Shown here: piece by piece, positions 46,401 to 56,829 of the stretch | Layout of the letters: each line of letters begins with the position of its first letter | Position numbering within the stretch: the first letter of the stretch is position 1 | NCBI GenBank assembly: GCA_014904985.1 | Contig: MU129119.1 | Location: 21,980 to 85,979, forward strand | Reading direction: 5' to 3' | Length of the DNA: 64,000 bases | From: Hydnum rufescens UP504 | Taxonomy: Eukaryota; Basidiomycota; Agaricomycetes; Cantharellales; Hydnaceae | Made by a program: the position numbers and the translations under genes | The notes under the pieces: model-generated | What the model was told of the DNA's origin: nothing | Databases searched by the model: none | What the model saw: only the letters and a program-made list of their open reading frames with translations

Positions 46401-48342
46401 TACTTGAAAGATTGGAGTGTGAATTACACAGAATCTGTGCATGGGAATTGGGAGAAATTTTAAGGGAATGATGAGAGGGATGGGTAGAAGGTTTCCACTT
46501 ATTTTCAGCCAATTCTGTGATGGGGGCATGACATCCTGTAGCAAGGGGCAGGGGAAATTGACTTGGCTGGGGTCACACAGTGTGTAGTGCGTAATCTGTA
46601 AGTCTGTGACTCCGCAAGACAGACAGATGATGATGGTAGAAAAGATACATTACCCGGGCATTGCCATGGCTCTTTCCATACAGGCAGTATGACTAAGGAA
46701 GGCTATGTAAAGAAAAGGGGCAATTCCCAGGGCAGCACCAAACTCCTCTGTGAGGAGAAGCTTTCCACCAGTTTGGATGTAGAAGGCTATGGTAAACCTG
46801 TTTAAAAGAATGAAGTTGCCTCATGGCTTAAGGGATCTATAACACCACTAACAGGTCTTTTCTGTATACTGCATGGATGAGGGAGAGAGCTGCATCAGGA
46901 GTCTGGGGATGCATGAAGAAGCTTTTGCTGAGGTGACACAATTTGCCTCTGGTGCTGCATAAGCATGCTTAGTCATGGACCAGGTGAGCTAAATATGTAC
47001 TGGAATTCCAGCTTGATAGGGTTTAGTCAAGGGATTAGGGTTAGGAAATCTGTGGAACTCATGTTTGATGCTGTGAGACTTGGCCAATGCCAAGTCATGT
47101 CTTGGATGTCTTGGGCAACTTTGGAGCACATGAGAAACCTAGAGGCAAGACTATGCCACCTGGTCTTAGGTATTGTCTCTTGGCAGACAAATGGGAAGGC
47201 AGGTGGGTGTTCCTTGGTCATAGCCTCCAGTATGTTTAGAAAAAGTTTATTTTGAAGCATACATGAATGAATTACATAATTGTGCCTCAGACTAGTTTGG
47301 TGAACAGGACCACTACAAGACCCCACCTGCTCCCTAAGATGTAGCAGCACAAGGTAGGTAGAATACCATGAGCCAGAATGTTAAAGGAAGACTCAAAAGG
47401 ATGAGACCACTCAAGGTGTTTGATAGGAGTACCCATATCCAAATGACCCAGGAACTCCAGGGAAGATCCAAGGCAGATAATATGAATGAAGACAGCCCAA
47501 TACCCCATGAGACCACAGCCCAGTTAGGTAGATCCCTCTTAGTCCAAAGGAATGATGACACAGAGGGGGGGGCTAGTGAATGAAGGAGTGAGCAGATTGG
47601 CAGAGCCCAGATTTGTTTCCAGAGGCCAAGCAAAATGATGAAATGACATTTGCATTGTCCAGAATGAGACACATGAGAGTCTCCTTTCACCACCCTACAA
47701 GTTTCTTCTGGTTTAGTCATGAGAGCAGTGAGCTATCCCACCCACCTGCACAGTCAATCTGCCACTCCCATGCACCAATATTACAAGCTATTGCCTTGTA
47801 ATCTCTCACACTCATGCCAGAGGACACCCATTAGATTAGATGAGAGTGAATGAGACAAACTCACTAGCCAGGTCATTAACCCTGGCTAGGCCTCAGTAGA
47901 TGGCATGATTTGTAATCAAATAAATTTTGGCTTTTGAAATTTTAATGTTGATCTTCTATTGGCATCCTAACTAGTGAAGCCTAGCCAATGATACACCCTT
48001 GACTGGAAAGGAGGGCTGTGACAAGGACTAGAGAGTCACTGGTCAGGAATTCCCAAGAATTGTCAGAAATGCTAGCTGCTGTGGCAATAATACCATGAAA
48101 CATGGCTTTCAGCTCAACAACTAGTGATGGAAGAACAGATATACACACACACAGCATGGTGATTACATAAAATATTATGTAATGTGTGGTCATGCAAAGC
48201 ACAACCAGGGATATTTTCAACCCAGTATGGTCATGCTTTGCATGACCATGTAATATTTCTATTGGGTGATTGCATAATGTGTGGTCATGCAAAGCATGAC
48301 CACCACATGCAAAGGGGGCCTTTACAAAAGACCCTTTGTGTA
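46401..48342. other. Unrecognised sequence with small palindromes
   Basis: Open frames of up to 148 codons exist on the minus strand (47,334-47,720; 47,981-48,427) but show no motif I know. From 48,185 to 48,310, GTGGTCATGCAAAGCATGACCAC-type sequence occurs three times in alternating orientation; each copy is itself palindromic. This could be a small MITE remnant. The last part of the minus-strand frame at 47,981-48,427 runs into the inverted repeat that starts at 48,343. Confidence 0.4.
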
Positions 48343-48446
48343 GGTTTTTGTTGAACTGCAGCATCCACTGGTGGCCTCTCATGTCACTACACTGGTGGGG
48401 CTGTTTAATGCAAATGGGATGAATCATGCTCTACCTGTCAACACCA

Positions 48447-48785
48447 TTAAGGTGCTGACCAGGCCTGGGTGTCATGTATTGAACCCAGACTTACCTGTTC
48501 TGGCTGAAATGGTGTTTGAAGTGTGGTCAGGGCAACATTGAATTGCTGCTGTGAAGCAGTATCTGCAGGATGAGATGGCAGCTGCCTTGAGCCCTGTGGA
48601 GACACTTCCTCCTGATGCAGAACTGGGACACAAGCACATGTACTGGTTTGCAGATGTGTATGATCAGAGTGAGTGATAAATGGATATACTGAGTGTGAGT
48701 ACTGAGGAATGAGATTGTAGGTTTCTATGAGGAGAATCCTGAACCTTTCTGGTCCTTTGTCATTGCTGAGACTGTCATTGCACAA
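48447..48785 (-). CDS. Uncharacterised 112-residue frame, left arm
   Basis: The protein starts MCNDSLSNDKGPERF and, if read upstream, begins FKCPLCND, a CxxC pair. The centre is His/Thr-rich (THSDHTHLQTSTCACVPV) and the end is QAWSAP. I do not recognise the family. Its twin in the right arm has the same length and reading frame despite substitutions. Whether it is a gene, or an exon of a longer broken gene, cannot be told; conservation could just reflect recent duplication. Confidence 0.35.
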   Translation of the reverse strand: MCNDSLSNDKGPERFRILLIETYNLIPQYSHSVYPFITHSDHTHLQTSTCACVPVLHQEEVSPQGSRQLPSHPADTASQQQFNVALTTLQTPFQPEQVSLGSIHDTQAWSAP

Positions 48786-48992
48786 GGGACACTTGAACCC
48801 CCTTTCTCAGATGTATGGGGAGCAATGCATAGCATATTTTGGCAGAAGGACCTGACTGCTGAGGATCAGCAGCTGCACTACTGAAGTCTGGTGCCAGTGA
48901 GTATGGAGAATATGGAGCTTGTGCTTTCATGTGAGCCTCTATACACTATGCATTGCTCCCCATACATCTGAGAAAGGGGGTTCAAGTGTCCC

Positions 48993-49331
48993 TTGTGCAA
49001 TGACATTCTCAGCAATGACAAAGGACCAGAAAGGTTTGGGATTCTCCTCATAGAACCCTACAATCTCATTCCTCAGTACTCACACTCAGTATATCCATTT
49101 ATCACTCACTCTGATCATACACATCTGCAAACCAGTACATGTGCTTGTGTCCCAGTTCTGCATCAGGAGGAAGCATCTCCACAGGGCTCAAGACAGCTGC
49201 CATCTCATCCCACAGATACTGCTTCACAGCAGCAATTCAATGTTGCCCTGACCACACTTCAAACACCATTTCAGGTGGAACAGGCAAGTCTGGGTTCAAT
49301 ACATGACACCCAGGCCTGGTCAGCACCTTAA
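48993..49331 (+). CDS. Uncharacterised 112-residue frame, right arm
   Basis: Inverted twin of the frame at 48,447-48,785, with the same start and stop. Residue differences include R/G and T/P in the RILLIET region and P/V near the end. The upstream codons read GFKCPLCND after a stop, so the ATG may not be the true beginning. No known domain. Confidence 0.35.
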   Translation: MCNDILSNDKGPERFGILLIEPYNLIPQYSHSVYPFITHSDHTHLQTSTCACVPVLHQEEASPQGSRQLPSHPTDTASQQQFNVALTTLQTPFQVEQASLGSIHDTQAWSAP

Positions 49332-49435
49332 TGGTGTTGACAGGTAGAGCATGATTCATCCCATTCACATTAAACTGCCCCACCAGTGTAGTGACATGAG
49401 AGGCCACCAGTGGATGCTGTAGTTCAACAAAAACC

Positions 49436-50047
49436 TTGATTTGATGAAGAGGGATCTGCAGTACCCAGTTGTGACCAAGTCCCCAATCAGTACACTCTCA
49501 CCCCATCCCTGGGGTACTTTCTCCAGTAACAGCAGCAGCAGCACTTACAGGGTACCTGCCCAACAGGGCCTTGTTGCTGAACTTCATCATGAACCTGTGG
49601 AACTCAGAGTCTGTAGAAGTCTTGGAGTGATTGTTGTTGGACATGTCTACAAGTTATGTCAGTCACTAATCACCAAAGGGTCCATGGGCAGTCAGGTACA
49701 AATCCATCAAAATCAATGGTCAGTATCAAAAAGTGCATAGGCAGTCACTAGAACTACATACCAGTTGCAACCAAGTGATCTCTACAAGAACTGACTGAGA
49801 TATGACTGATTTTAGCAAACACAGTGAGCACTCCCATCCACAGCAGCAGCCACCAAGAACATGTCTTGGATTCTTAGTCTGACATCCCAGGAAGGCACCT
49901 ACCAAGTTTCAAGTCTGTTGCTCAAGGAATAGAAGCTGTAGAGCTGATCAAAGATAGATGATGGTGGTTGGGAGTAAGAGGCAAGTTCTATCAATTATCC
50001 AATTTGGATCCTTATATACCCCTAAACATGTGACCAGTTACATAATG
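49436..50047. other. No gene recognised
   Basis: A 99-codon plus-strand frame begins at 49,441 but has no known motif. The run CAGCAGCAGCAGCAC (about 49,530) lies within it. Confidence 0.4.
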
Positions 50048-50277
50048 GGTTACATAATCATAAAAATGCAGATCATGTGATCAAGTCAGATTTGACTTGA
50101 TCATGTGCTTTTGATTACATGAGTGCTTACATAATCACAAAAATGTGGACCATCTGATCAAGTCAAATCTGACTTGATCACATGGTCCACATTTTGTGAT
50201 TATGTAAGCACTCATGTAATCAAAAGCACATGATCAAGTCAAATTCCATTTGATCATGTGCTTTGATTATGTAATCC
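50048..50277. mobile_element. MITE-like foldback hairpin
   Basis: The ends are inverted: GGTTACATAATCA at 50,048 and TGATTATGTAATCC ending at 50,277. The centre (50,090-50,243) is a nearly perfect hairpin of about 75-bp arms around AATC (50,166-50,169), including GATCAAGTCAAATCTGACTTGATC-type bases. Flanking arms form a second nested palindrome. It has no coding capacity. The family is undetermined, and I see no clean target duplication. Confidence 0.7.
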
Positions 50278-51012
50278 ACTATCTCACCAAATCTTCATCC
50301 TCACTGTCTCAAGCTCCCTCAGCCTATACTCAGGCCTCTTCAAGAACACAATTAATTTCTACATTGAGGTCTCCTTCATATCTCAGGCATCTCTTTGCCC
50401 TTGAATACATCATAGAACCACCTCACCAGTCTGGTGGAGGCATGGGTCTCCCTGTGGTTGTCACCCAGCCTCTTCAGCAACCATCTTTCATATCCCTCCA
50501 CCTCTTCAAGACTAGAGTCTCCCATAAAGCTTCCCAGCCTCTTCCTCAGCCCCTGGCTCTTCCTCACCATACATCCCAGTGGCCCCACTACATCTTCAAA
50601 TCTGCAGTGCTCTTCCTTCCCATCCCCTACTCTGTGCATATGCCTTCCATCATCTGCATCAAACAGGCAATGATAGCAGTACCCCTCCTCATTCTTGTCC
50701 AGGAACATTCTCTTCTTCCATCCATAGAACTGCTCAACTCCAGGGAACCTCTCACACTCCACTGTCTTATGCTCCCTCATCATGATTCCCCAACAGAGAC
50801 ACACCAAGCAGTGCCCCTCTATCAGCTCTAGTCCCCTGAATACTGCATCTCCCACCTGCATTGCCATATGTGTCATCTGCTGTTGCAGCAGTTGCTTGAC
50901 ATCAAGCACAATCAATGTTTGAACCAGCTCAATCTCTCCCAGATGAACAGGCTTCAACCATGGTGGAGGCACAGCATCTCCAATGTCTTCTTCAGCCTCC
51001 ATGTCAAATTCT

Positions 51013-51844
51013 TGTTGAATGGACAAGTTCAGGTGGATGGGGGCAGGAGCAGGAACAGGGATTGATCTCTGGAATCCACAGGATATATACAATGTATTAC
51101 ATAATCAAGGGGAGATTGTCTACCTCCAACACACCTCCTGAATTGAGACTTGATTACATACTTCCAATCTATCCCAATGCACCAAGGGGGAAAGAAGTGA
51201 CTGGCATTGCTGCATAACCAAATATCCACATGGGTGCAACAAGGGAATGGGGATTGCTGGGAAGGGATGGATGTAAGTCATGTGATGGCTGCAACAACAA
51301 CTGGGGGTTTGGATTTGACTGGTCCACATGAATCACAAGATAGGGGTTATCATCACAGGTACATGTATGAGTATCTGGGCCATGAGGCTTCAGCGATATG
51401 ACAGGTGAGCAAGTAGACCAAAATAACTGGGGGGGGGGCTGATAGGAGATGAAACCAACATCTGCACAAACTGAGGGTACCAATACAGGGCAAAACCAAC
51501 ATCCCACACAAAACTTATGGTGGTGGCACAAACCAATACCATGACTGACTTATAGAACCTATGGCTGCACAAACTGATACAGCAACCAACATATAGCATA
51601 TGACCAACTGAGCAAGTGACTGACTAGTGGGTATCTGTGACTTGGTCTGAGTCAGGGAGATGGGTGCCTCTGGTTCCAAGGAGGGCTTCCAGGTCTACTA
51701 TAGCCCTGAGCATGGGCCCATAACCTGTTGAATGGGCAAGTTCAGGTGGATGGGGGCAGGAGCAGGAACTGGGATTGATCTCCGGAATCCACAGGATATA
51801 TACAATGTATTACATAATCAAAGGGAGATTGTCTACCTCCAACA
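51013..51844 (-). mobile_element. Complete TRIM retroelement (832 bp) with perfect target duplication
   Basis: Two 119-bp LTRs (51,013-51,131 and 51,726-51,844) start TGTTGGAGGTAGAC and end CCATTCAACA on the minus strand; they differ at about four positions. The primer-binding site GGTTATGGGCCCATG (plus 51,711-51,725) follows the 5' LTR directly, and a purine-rich CAGGAGGTG precedes the 3' LTR. The flanks are ATTCT on both sides (51,008-51,012; 51,845-51,849). The 580-bp interior has no coding capacity, so the element must have been moved by proteins of another Copia-type retrotransposon. It interrupts a cysteine-rich gene in frame. Confidence 0.9.
51711..51725 (-). other. Primer-binding site, half tRNA-iMet type
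   Basis: GGTTATGGGCCCATG is complementary to the anticodon arm of initiator tRNA-Met (...GGGCCCATAACC). This is the pattern known from Drosophila copia and yeast Ty5, which prime with a cleaved tRNA half. Confidence 0.75.
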
Positions 51845-51970
51845 ATTCTTGTTCCTCCCATCCAGTAGGATCTGTCCACCCACATCCATCATCATCATTG
51901 TAGGCATCCTTTGGCTTCACTCCTGGCACCACCCCCAGGCAGATGTCACACCATGCAACAGTCTTGTGGT

Positions 51971-52105
51971 TGAGAAAGGTCTACAGTGGAATCACACAAA
52001 GGGTGATATCTGGAGATCAGAGGAGTCAAACTGAGAACAAGGATATATACATGAGTGAGAAGAAGTGGAAAATACCTGGAGTTCAGAGGAGTCAAACTAA
52101 GGGAC
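51971..52105 (-). mobile_element. LTR fragment of the C3 Copia family
   Basis: On the minus strand it carries TTTGACTCCTCTGAACTCCAG, cut here for length, twice in tandem form, then ATATCACCCTTTGTGTGA and an end like that of the C3 LTR (62,401-62,631). It starts inside the cysteine-rich gene at 51,970 and is truncated at 52,105 by the C4 LTR. Confidence 0.65.
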
Positions 52106-52280
52106 TGTTCAAGTGGAGGAATGGGAAAGGCCTACACAGTCACCCAGAGTGGAACTGAGGTGGATTGGCTTAAGTCTTGATGTAGCAAGAGTTAAGCCAT
52201 ATCTGCCTCCCAACAACCATAAACAGGAAGCAAAACCAAGAATAGCACAAAACAACTAATACAAGGGCACAACTTCAACA
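52106..52280 (-). mobile_element. Copia C4, 3' LTR
   Basis: 175 bp, TGTTGAAGTTGTGCCC...CCTCCACTTGAACA on the minus strand, preceded by the purine tract ACAGTGGGAG. Almost the same as the C5 LTR at 52,589-52,764. Confidence 0.8.
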
Positions 52281-52588
52281 CTCCCACTGTACAAAGCAGA
52301 GTGAGAAACAAGCCCAAGAAGTGAAAGTACTCATGAATGGGCTACTGTCTCAAAGGGCTTTGTAAGAACATCTGCCCTCATCAAGGAAGTTGAAACATAT
52401 TCAAGTGAAAAAACCTTGTCCTCCACCTGTTCCTGAAACCAATGGTAGCAGATGCCACATTCAGCTATGGTGCTCTGGGTTCTTCCCAACTCTGATAGCT
52501 GACTGATTGTCAAGCCACTAAGTGGTTGCACCACCTGCAGGATATGCTAGTTCAGACATGAAATTCTGAAACCAGGCACCATCAGTGT
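52281..52588 (-). pseudogene. Copia C4 RNase H end
   Basis: The minus strand reads FMSELAYPAGGATT, then (another frame) LTISQLSELGRTQ for the family's LDNQSAIxxGKNPxxHS region, and ADVLTKPFE, which is the usual close of Copia RNase H. Frameshifts and stops break it. It runs straight into the LTR at 52,280 and is cut at 52,588 by Copia C5. Confidence 0.65.
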
Positions 52589-52764
52589 TGAAGTTGTGCC
52601 CTTGTATTACTTGTTTTGTGGTATTCTTGGTTTTGCTTCCTGTTTATGGTTGTTGTGATGGAGGCAGATATGGCTTAACTCTTGCTACATCAAGACTTAA
52701 GCCAATCCACCTCAGTTCCACTCTGGGTGACTGTGTAGGCCTTTCCCATTCCTCCACTTGAACA
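52589..52764 (+). mobile_element. Copia C5, 5' LTR
   Basis: 176 bp with TGTTGAAG...TTGAACA ends. It is inserted in the opposite direction into C4's RNase H. The primer-binding site GGTGATGGGCCCA (52,765-52,777) follows, one base different from the usual GGTTATGGGCCCA. Confidence 0.8.
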
Positions 52765-53643
52765 GGTGATGGGCCCATTGCTCCAGGCCTACCTCCAATT
52801 GTCCTGAAACTGTGCACATGCCTTCTACACATTGTACCTGCTGTCCACACCAATTGTCAGCTGATTCCATGCAGTGGTTCTTGAGATATTCAGCCTTCTT
52901 TGGCCACTTTTCCTCATTCCATCAATTGCTTATATCTCCCTCAATTCATGGCCGTTCGTTGCTCTTTTTTGCGCACAACCTCGCCCATACGCCCCCTACA
53001 TTCCATCAAATTTTCAGGCGATTTGGTCCACTGGTTGTCTCGTCATCACTACTGTGGTCACCTGCTCCCCCTACCTCATTCCTGAAATTGTGCATATCTC
53101 ACCATCCGCCCATCTGATTCGTCCCATATTTGACACACACTATCATCGCTAGTGCCCCCACTGTCGTACCAAGTTACAGCCCGATCTGTGCACATCGTCC
53201 CACGAAATCCTCTAGGGTGTCCATCTCACTTAGTTGAGTTCACCTCTCAAGTTTTCGCTTTTTTGGACGTTGCTGGGCATCATTCCGCCTCGTTCTTTCG
53301 TCCACTGGGAGTGCCCACTGTCCTCTATCGTCTCATCAAATTTCGTCATCATCGGATTACTCGTTCCCTCACAATTTGAATTTCTTTCCCCTCACTCCAA
53401 TATGTCCTCTACTACCACTTCCACCTCTTCTACCAATCTCCCTCTCCTCACCACTGCCAATTATTCCCTCTGGGCCCCTGCTATTGAGGATTACCTCAGG
53501 GCCAAGGGCATGTGGTACTGGATACACACCACTGTGCCTGATCCAGTCACAGATCTGAAGAATTGGCACAAGTGTATGGAGGCTAGAGACCAGGCTGTGG
53601 GAGAAATTCGTCGTCACCTCTCTCCTGAGCTCAGGACACATAA
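52765..53643 (+). pseudogene. Copia C5 leader and gag, truncated
   Basis: A ~625-bp leader precedes an ATG at 53,402. The frame reads MSSTTTSTSSTNLPLL and TTANYSLWAPAIEDYLRAKG, the start of Copia-type gag (UBN2-like, with the N-Y-x-x-W motif), and breaks off after SPELR when it meets the 57-bp LTR of C1 at 53,644. The remainder of C5 should lie beyond C1's other end, outside this window. The same leader and gag are found in C2. Confidence 0.7.
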
Positions 53644-53700
53644 TGTTGAATCAGGGTAAGAGAATACTCTAACTGGGAGTACCCGTCACAATCCTCAACA
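53644..53700 (-). mobile_element. Copia C1, putative 57-bp 3' LTR
   Basis: On the minus strand: polypurine tract AAAGTGGGGAG, then TGTTGAGGATTGTGACGG...CTGATTCAACA, then the gag of C5. The ends form the inverted hexamer TGTTGA/TCAACA expected of an LTR. If this is the whole LTR it is exceptionally short. Confidence 0.45.
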
Positions 53701-54425
53701 CTCCCCACTTTATTTGGCCTCCTAGCCTACCCAACCCCAATCTCTTGCAGCATTCCTCCAATGCTTCACTCGAACCAGCCTTTGTGAAAGACCTGTCTGC
53801 TGTCATCTCTGTAGTAGCGGACATATTCAAGTCTGAAGTAAGTCCCCAGCCCCACTTGGTCCACGAATCCAGTGATAGACAGGAGAGGGTGCTTTTCTTC
53901 ATCGCATGGTGCTCATGGATTTCTGCACAGCAATTGCAGATTGGTTGTCAGCATAGATGTATGTTGCCCAGTTGGGGGTACCGAGCTCTTGGAGGAATCT
54001 GCCTCAGCCAGATGGCCTCAGCTCCTGCAATGGTTTGAGGCAATGTATTCAGCCTCTGTAGTTGACCGGGCAACCACTGTTTGCCTTTTGCTGCTCCAAT
54101 TAACACAGCTGGACCCAATGAAGAAGGCATAGCCATTTGTAGAACGGCCACTGTCCACATCCCCACCATGGTCTGCATCTGAGTACCCAATGAGCCGAGA
54201 CCCAAAGGAAGAGGGACCATATTCCAAGGCAAGATCTGAGGTGCCACAAAGGTATTGGAAAACTCTTTGGACAGCTCTCCAGTGTTGGGGTCCTGCACAT
54301 GAGTTGAACCTGCTCAGTATCTCATAGCATGTCTGGACGAGTGCAACTGCAGGTACATGAGCTTCCCAGCACTGTAGGACTGTTCATGTATTCACCTCTC
54401 AGATCTTGGAACATATCTTGGAGAG
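53701..54425 (-). pseudogene. Copia C1 reverse transcriptase end and RNase H
   Basis: The minus strand gives RFNSCAGPQHWRAVQRV, FQYLCGTSDLALEYG, then SRLIGYSDADHGGDVDSG, RSTNGYAFFIGSSCVNWSS and RQTVVARSTTEAEYIASN. These are the conserved RNase H steps, with the Asp (SDAD) and Glu (TEAEY) present. A frame change near 54,000 and stops follow. At 54,320-54,425 the sequence is a noisy version of 60,115-60,215, with many single-base losses. C1 continues at 60,085-60,471 and 62,078-62,400. Confidence 0.75.
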
Positions 54426-54653
54426 TTGTGCCTTGTGTTAGTTGTTTTGTGCTATTGTTGTTTTGCTTCCTGTTTATGGTTGTTGTGATGGAGGCAGATA
54501 TGGCTTAACTCTTGCTACATCAAGTCTTAAGCCAATCTACCTCAGGTTAGTTACATACTCAATATAACTCTTGCTACATCAAGTCTTAAGCCAATCTACC
54601 TCAGTTCCACTCTGGGTGTCTGTGTAGGCCTTTCCCATTCCTCCACTTGAACA
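54426..54653 (+). mobile_element. Copia C2, 5' LTR (lacks first bases)
   Basis: Begins at TTGTGCC instead of TGTTGAAGTTGTGCC, and ends CCACTTGAACA. It is preceded by C1 reverse transcriptase sequence with no target duplication. Confidence 0.75.
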
Positions 54654-55302
54654 GGTTATGGGCCCATCGCCCCAGGCCTAGCTCCAATTGTCCTGAAACT
54701 GTGCACACGCGTTCTACACATTGTACCCGCTGTCCACGACCAATTTTCAGCCGATTCCATCCAGTGGTTCTTGAGTTATTCATCCTTCTTTGGCCGCTTT
54801 TCCTCATTCCATCAATCGCTTATATCTCCCTCAATTCCTGGCCGTTCGTTGCTCTTTTTTGCACACAGCCTCGCCCATACGCCCCCTACATTCCATCAAA
54901 TTTTCAGGCGATTTGGTCCACTGGTTGTCTCGTCATCACTACTGTGGTCACCTGCTCCCCCTACCTCATTCCTGAAATTGCGAATATCTCACCATCCGCC
55001 CATCCGATTCGTCCCATATTTGACACACACTATCGTCGCTAGTGCCCCCACCGTCGTACCAAGTTACAGCCCGATCCGTCCACATCGTCCCACGAAATCC
55101 TCTAGGGTATCCATCTCACTTAGTTGAGTTCACCTCTCCAAGTTTTCGCTTTTGTTGGACGTTGCTGGGCATCTCCGTCCTCGCCTCCTTCTTTCTTCGT
55201 CCACTGGAGTGCCCACTGTCCTCTATCGTCTCATCAAATTTCGTCATCATCGGATTATCTCTTCCCTCACAATTTGAATTTCCTTTCCCCTCACTCCCAA
55301 TA

Positions 55303-55860
55303 TGTCTCCTACTACCACTCTCACCTCTTCTACCAATCTCCCTCTCCTCACCACTGCCAATTATTCCCTCTGGGCCCTGCTATTGAGGATTACCTCAGGG
55401 CCAAGGGCATGTGGTACTGGATACACACCACTGTGCCTGATCCAGTCACAGATCTGAAGAATTCGGCACAAGTGTATGGAGGCTAGAGACCAGCTGTGGG
55501 AGAAATTGCGTCACCTCTCTCCTGAGCTCAGGAGTGTGTCTCTCTCAAATCACAGACCCTCAGGTGATTCTCACCACTATCAAGGACACCTATGGTGCCT
55601 CCACCTTTGCCACTTGGTACAATGCATTACAGTCCTCCTGGCTGTGAAGCAGGACTCCTCTGAGGCAGTGGCTGCCTTCATCTTCGTGCTACAGGGAAGC
55701 CCTGCATTTCCTGCAGTCCACTCGTTCCTCCTCCTCCAGTCTCTCCTCCCAGTTGTGGCCAGTCCTGGGGCAACCTACTCCTTGTACGTTGATAGGGAGT
55801 CTTGATCTCTGTCCTCCTCAATGGCACTCAGTTACAGTGCTTGTGACCACCTCCCCTGGT
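55303..55860 (+). pseudogene. Copia C2 gag
   Basis: Begins MSPTTTLTSSTNLPLL and continues across a frameshift with IEDYLRAKGMWYWIHTTV. A few frame changes later, pieces of the rest of gag appear. The zinc knuckle is not recognisable. Confidence 0.6.
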
Positions 55861-56520
55861 GTGCCCATCCCACCTCTGACAGTGCCAGCCGCGTTGGAGA
55901 TGCCTCAAGAATAGGAACCAGGCCGCCCTCGCCTGCGTGCGCACCTGGTGCTCGCTCGCTCGCGTGATCTGTGGGTCTCTCGCGTGCCTGCCTCCCTGCC
56001 TGCAGTTGCTGCCAGCGTCACCCCTGCCCGGTCCCTGTGGCCGCCTGGCGCCTGTTTCGACGGCAGCGCTGGAGCCAGTCACACTCGTTGAGCGCCGCTT
56101 CCAGATTTCACGCGATGCTCAGCACCAACGCGGCCAACGGGACGCACCGTCACGGGAGTCTGCCAGAGAGGGGCACGTCCGCAGCAGAGGGCAAAGTCAA
56201 CTACTGCCCAGGAGTGCTCACGACTGGCTCAGAGGTCCTGAGCGCTCTGCAGCAGCGTCGTTCGCTCGCGTGCGGCCGTGCCGTCGGTGCCACCCGTCCC
56301 CTGGCTCGTCAGACTCTGGATCGCAGCACACAGCGGGCCACTTCCTCATATGACTCCTCATCAGGAGGAGTCGGTTCAAGTCATATCACCCGGCGCTGCG
56401 CGGCAATCCTGCGCTCTCTCCATCTCCGAGTCTGCCCGACGCTCCCACGCTCTCAGCGGTCGGCCGTACGTGGCAGCTGGGACCAGGTACTGTTGAGTTT
56501 TCTCCAGTAGAGACATCGTC
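55840..56520 (+). pseudogene. CpG-rich gag-protease region of C2
   Basis: This segment is very rich in CpG (runs such as CGCTCGCTCGCGTG). Near 56,325 the frame reads LWIA followed by a degraded D-T-G-A and HMTPHQE, matching the Copia aspartic protease block W-x-A-D-T-G-A-x-S-H-M-T-P-H. The catalytic Asp-Thr-Gly is scrambled by frameshift (AAHSGPLPHM). Confidence 0.5.
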
Positions 56521-56829
56521 TTTTTGCGCTCTGTAAATATTCTCTGGTGTCCTCCATGTCAGATCTGAATCAAAATCCTCCCTCCTCAAGCTGTGACTCT
56601 CACTCTAAACATGCTTTCGAGTTGTGCATTGAGTCTGAAAAAAACTCTTGCAGTTTGGTTAGAGCATGGCATTCCTCGCTTCTATGCTCCAGTGGGAGCT
56701 GATACGATTGTGTTGAGTGGCGAGCACTGTAGTCAGCCCTCCAGGGGCTTCTCCAGCCCCAAGACAGCGACTATCATCTCTGGCATCGTCGTTTGGGCCC
56801 TATCAGTGTGGGAACGTCTTAAATCCTTG

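Larger units (their letters stand above)
48343..49435. repeat. Long inverted repeat, 490-bp arms, 113-bp spacer
   Basis: 48,343-48,832 is the reverse complement of 48,946-49,435, ungapped by position arithmetic at both ends. The arms differ by scattered substitutions, nearly all transitions, so they have diverged as DNA and are not simply a read artefact. Each arm contains the same 112-codon open frame, oriented away from the centre. Confidence 0.85.
50376..51970 (-). pseudogene. Helicase-tail-like, cysteine-rich gene split by a TRIM
   Basis: Right of the TRIM the minus strand encodes KTVAWCDICLGV and then DDDGCGWTDPTGWEEQ. Left of it the same frame continues EFDMEAEEDIGDAVPPPWL and runs without stops for about 210 codons to ...MPEI and a stop at 50,376. 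The AGAAT/ATTCT target duplication accounts for the join. Cys pairs (CDIC, CLVCLC, CYHC) suggest zinc binding. The layout, a CxxC after a D-G-K/H-K-T-V type segment followed by an acidic linker and a Cys/Trp-rich tail, resembles the C-terminal part of RecQ-like helicases expanded in agaricomycetes. No helicase motifs are present; the N-terminal side is cut at 51,970 by an LTR. It is the longest coherent non-transposon frame here. The family call is tentative. Confidence 0.4.

Noticed and set aside
48343..49435. Palindromic long-read artefact
   Set aside because: The arms differ by many transitions rather than indels, so they diverged as DNA.
51029..51092. Start codon at 51,092 of the 238-codon minus-strand frame
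   Set aside because: The first ~26 codons lie in the 3' LTR of the TRIM; the true frame continues upstream of the insertion.
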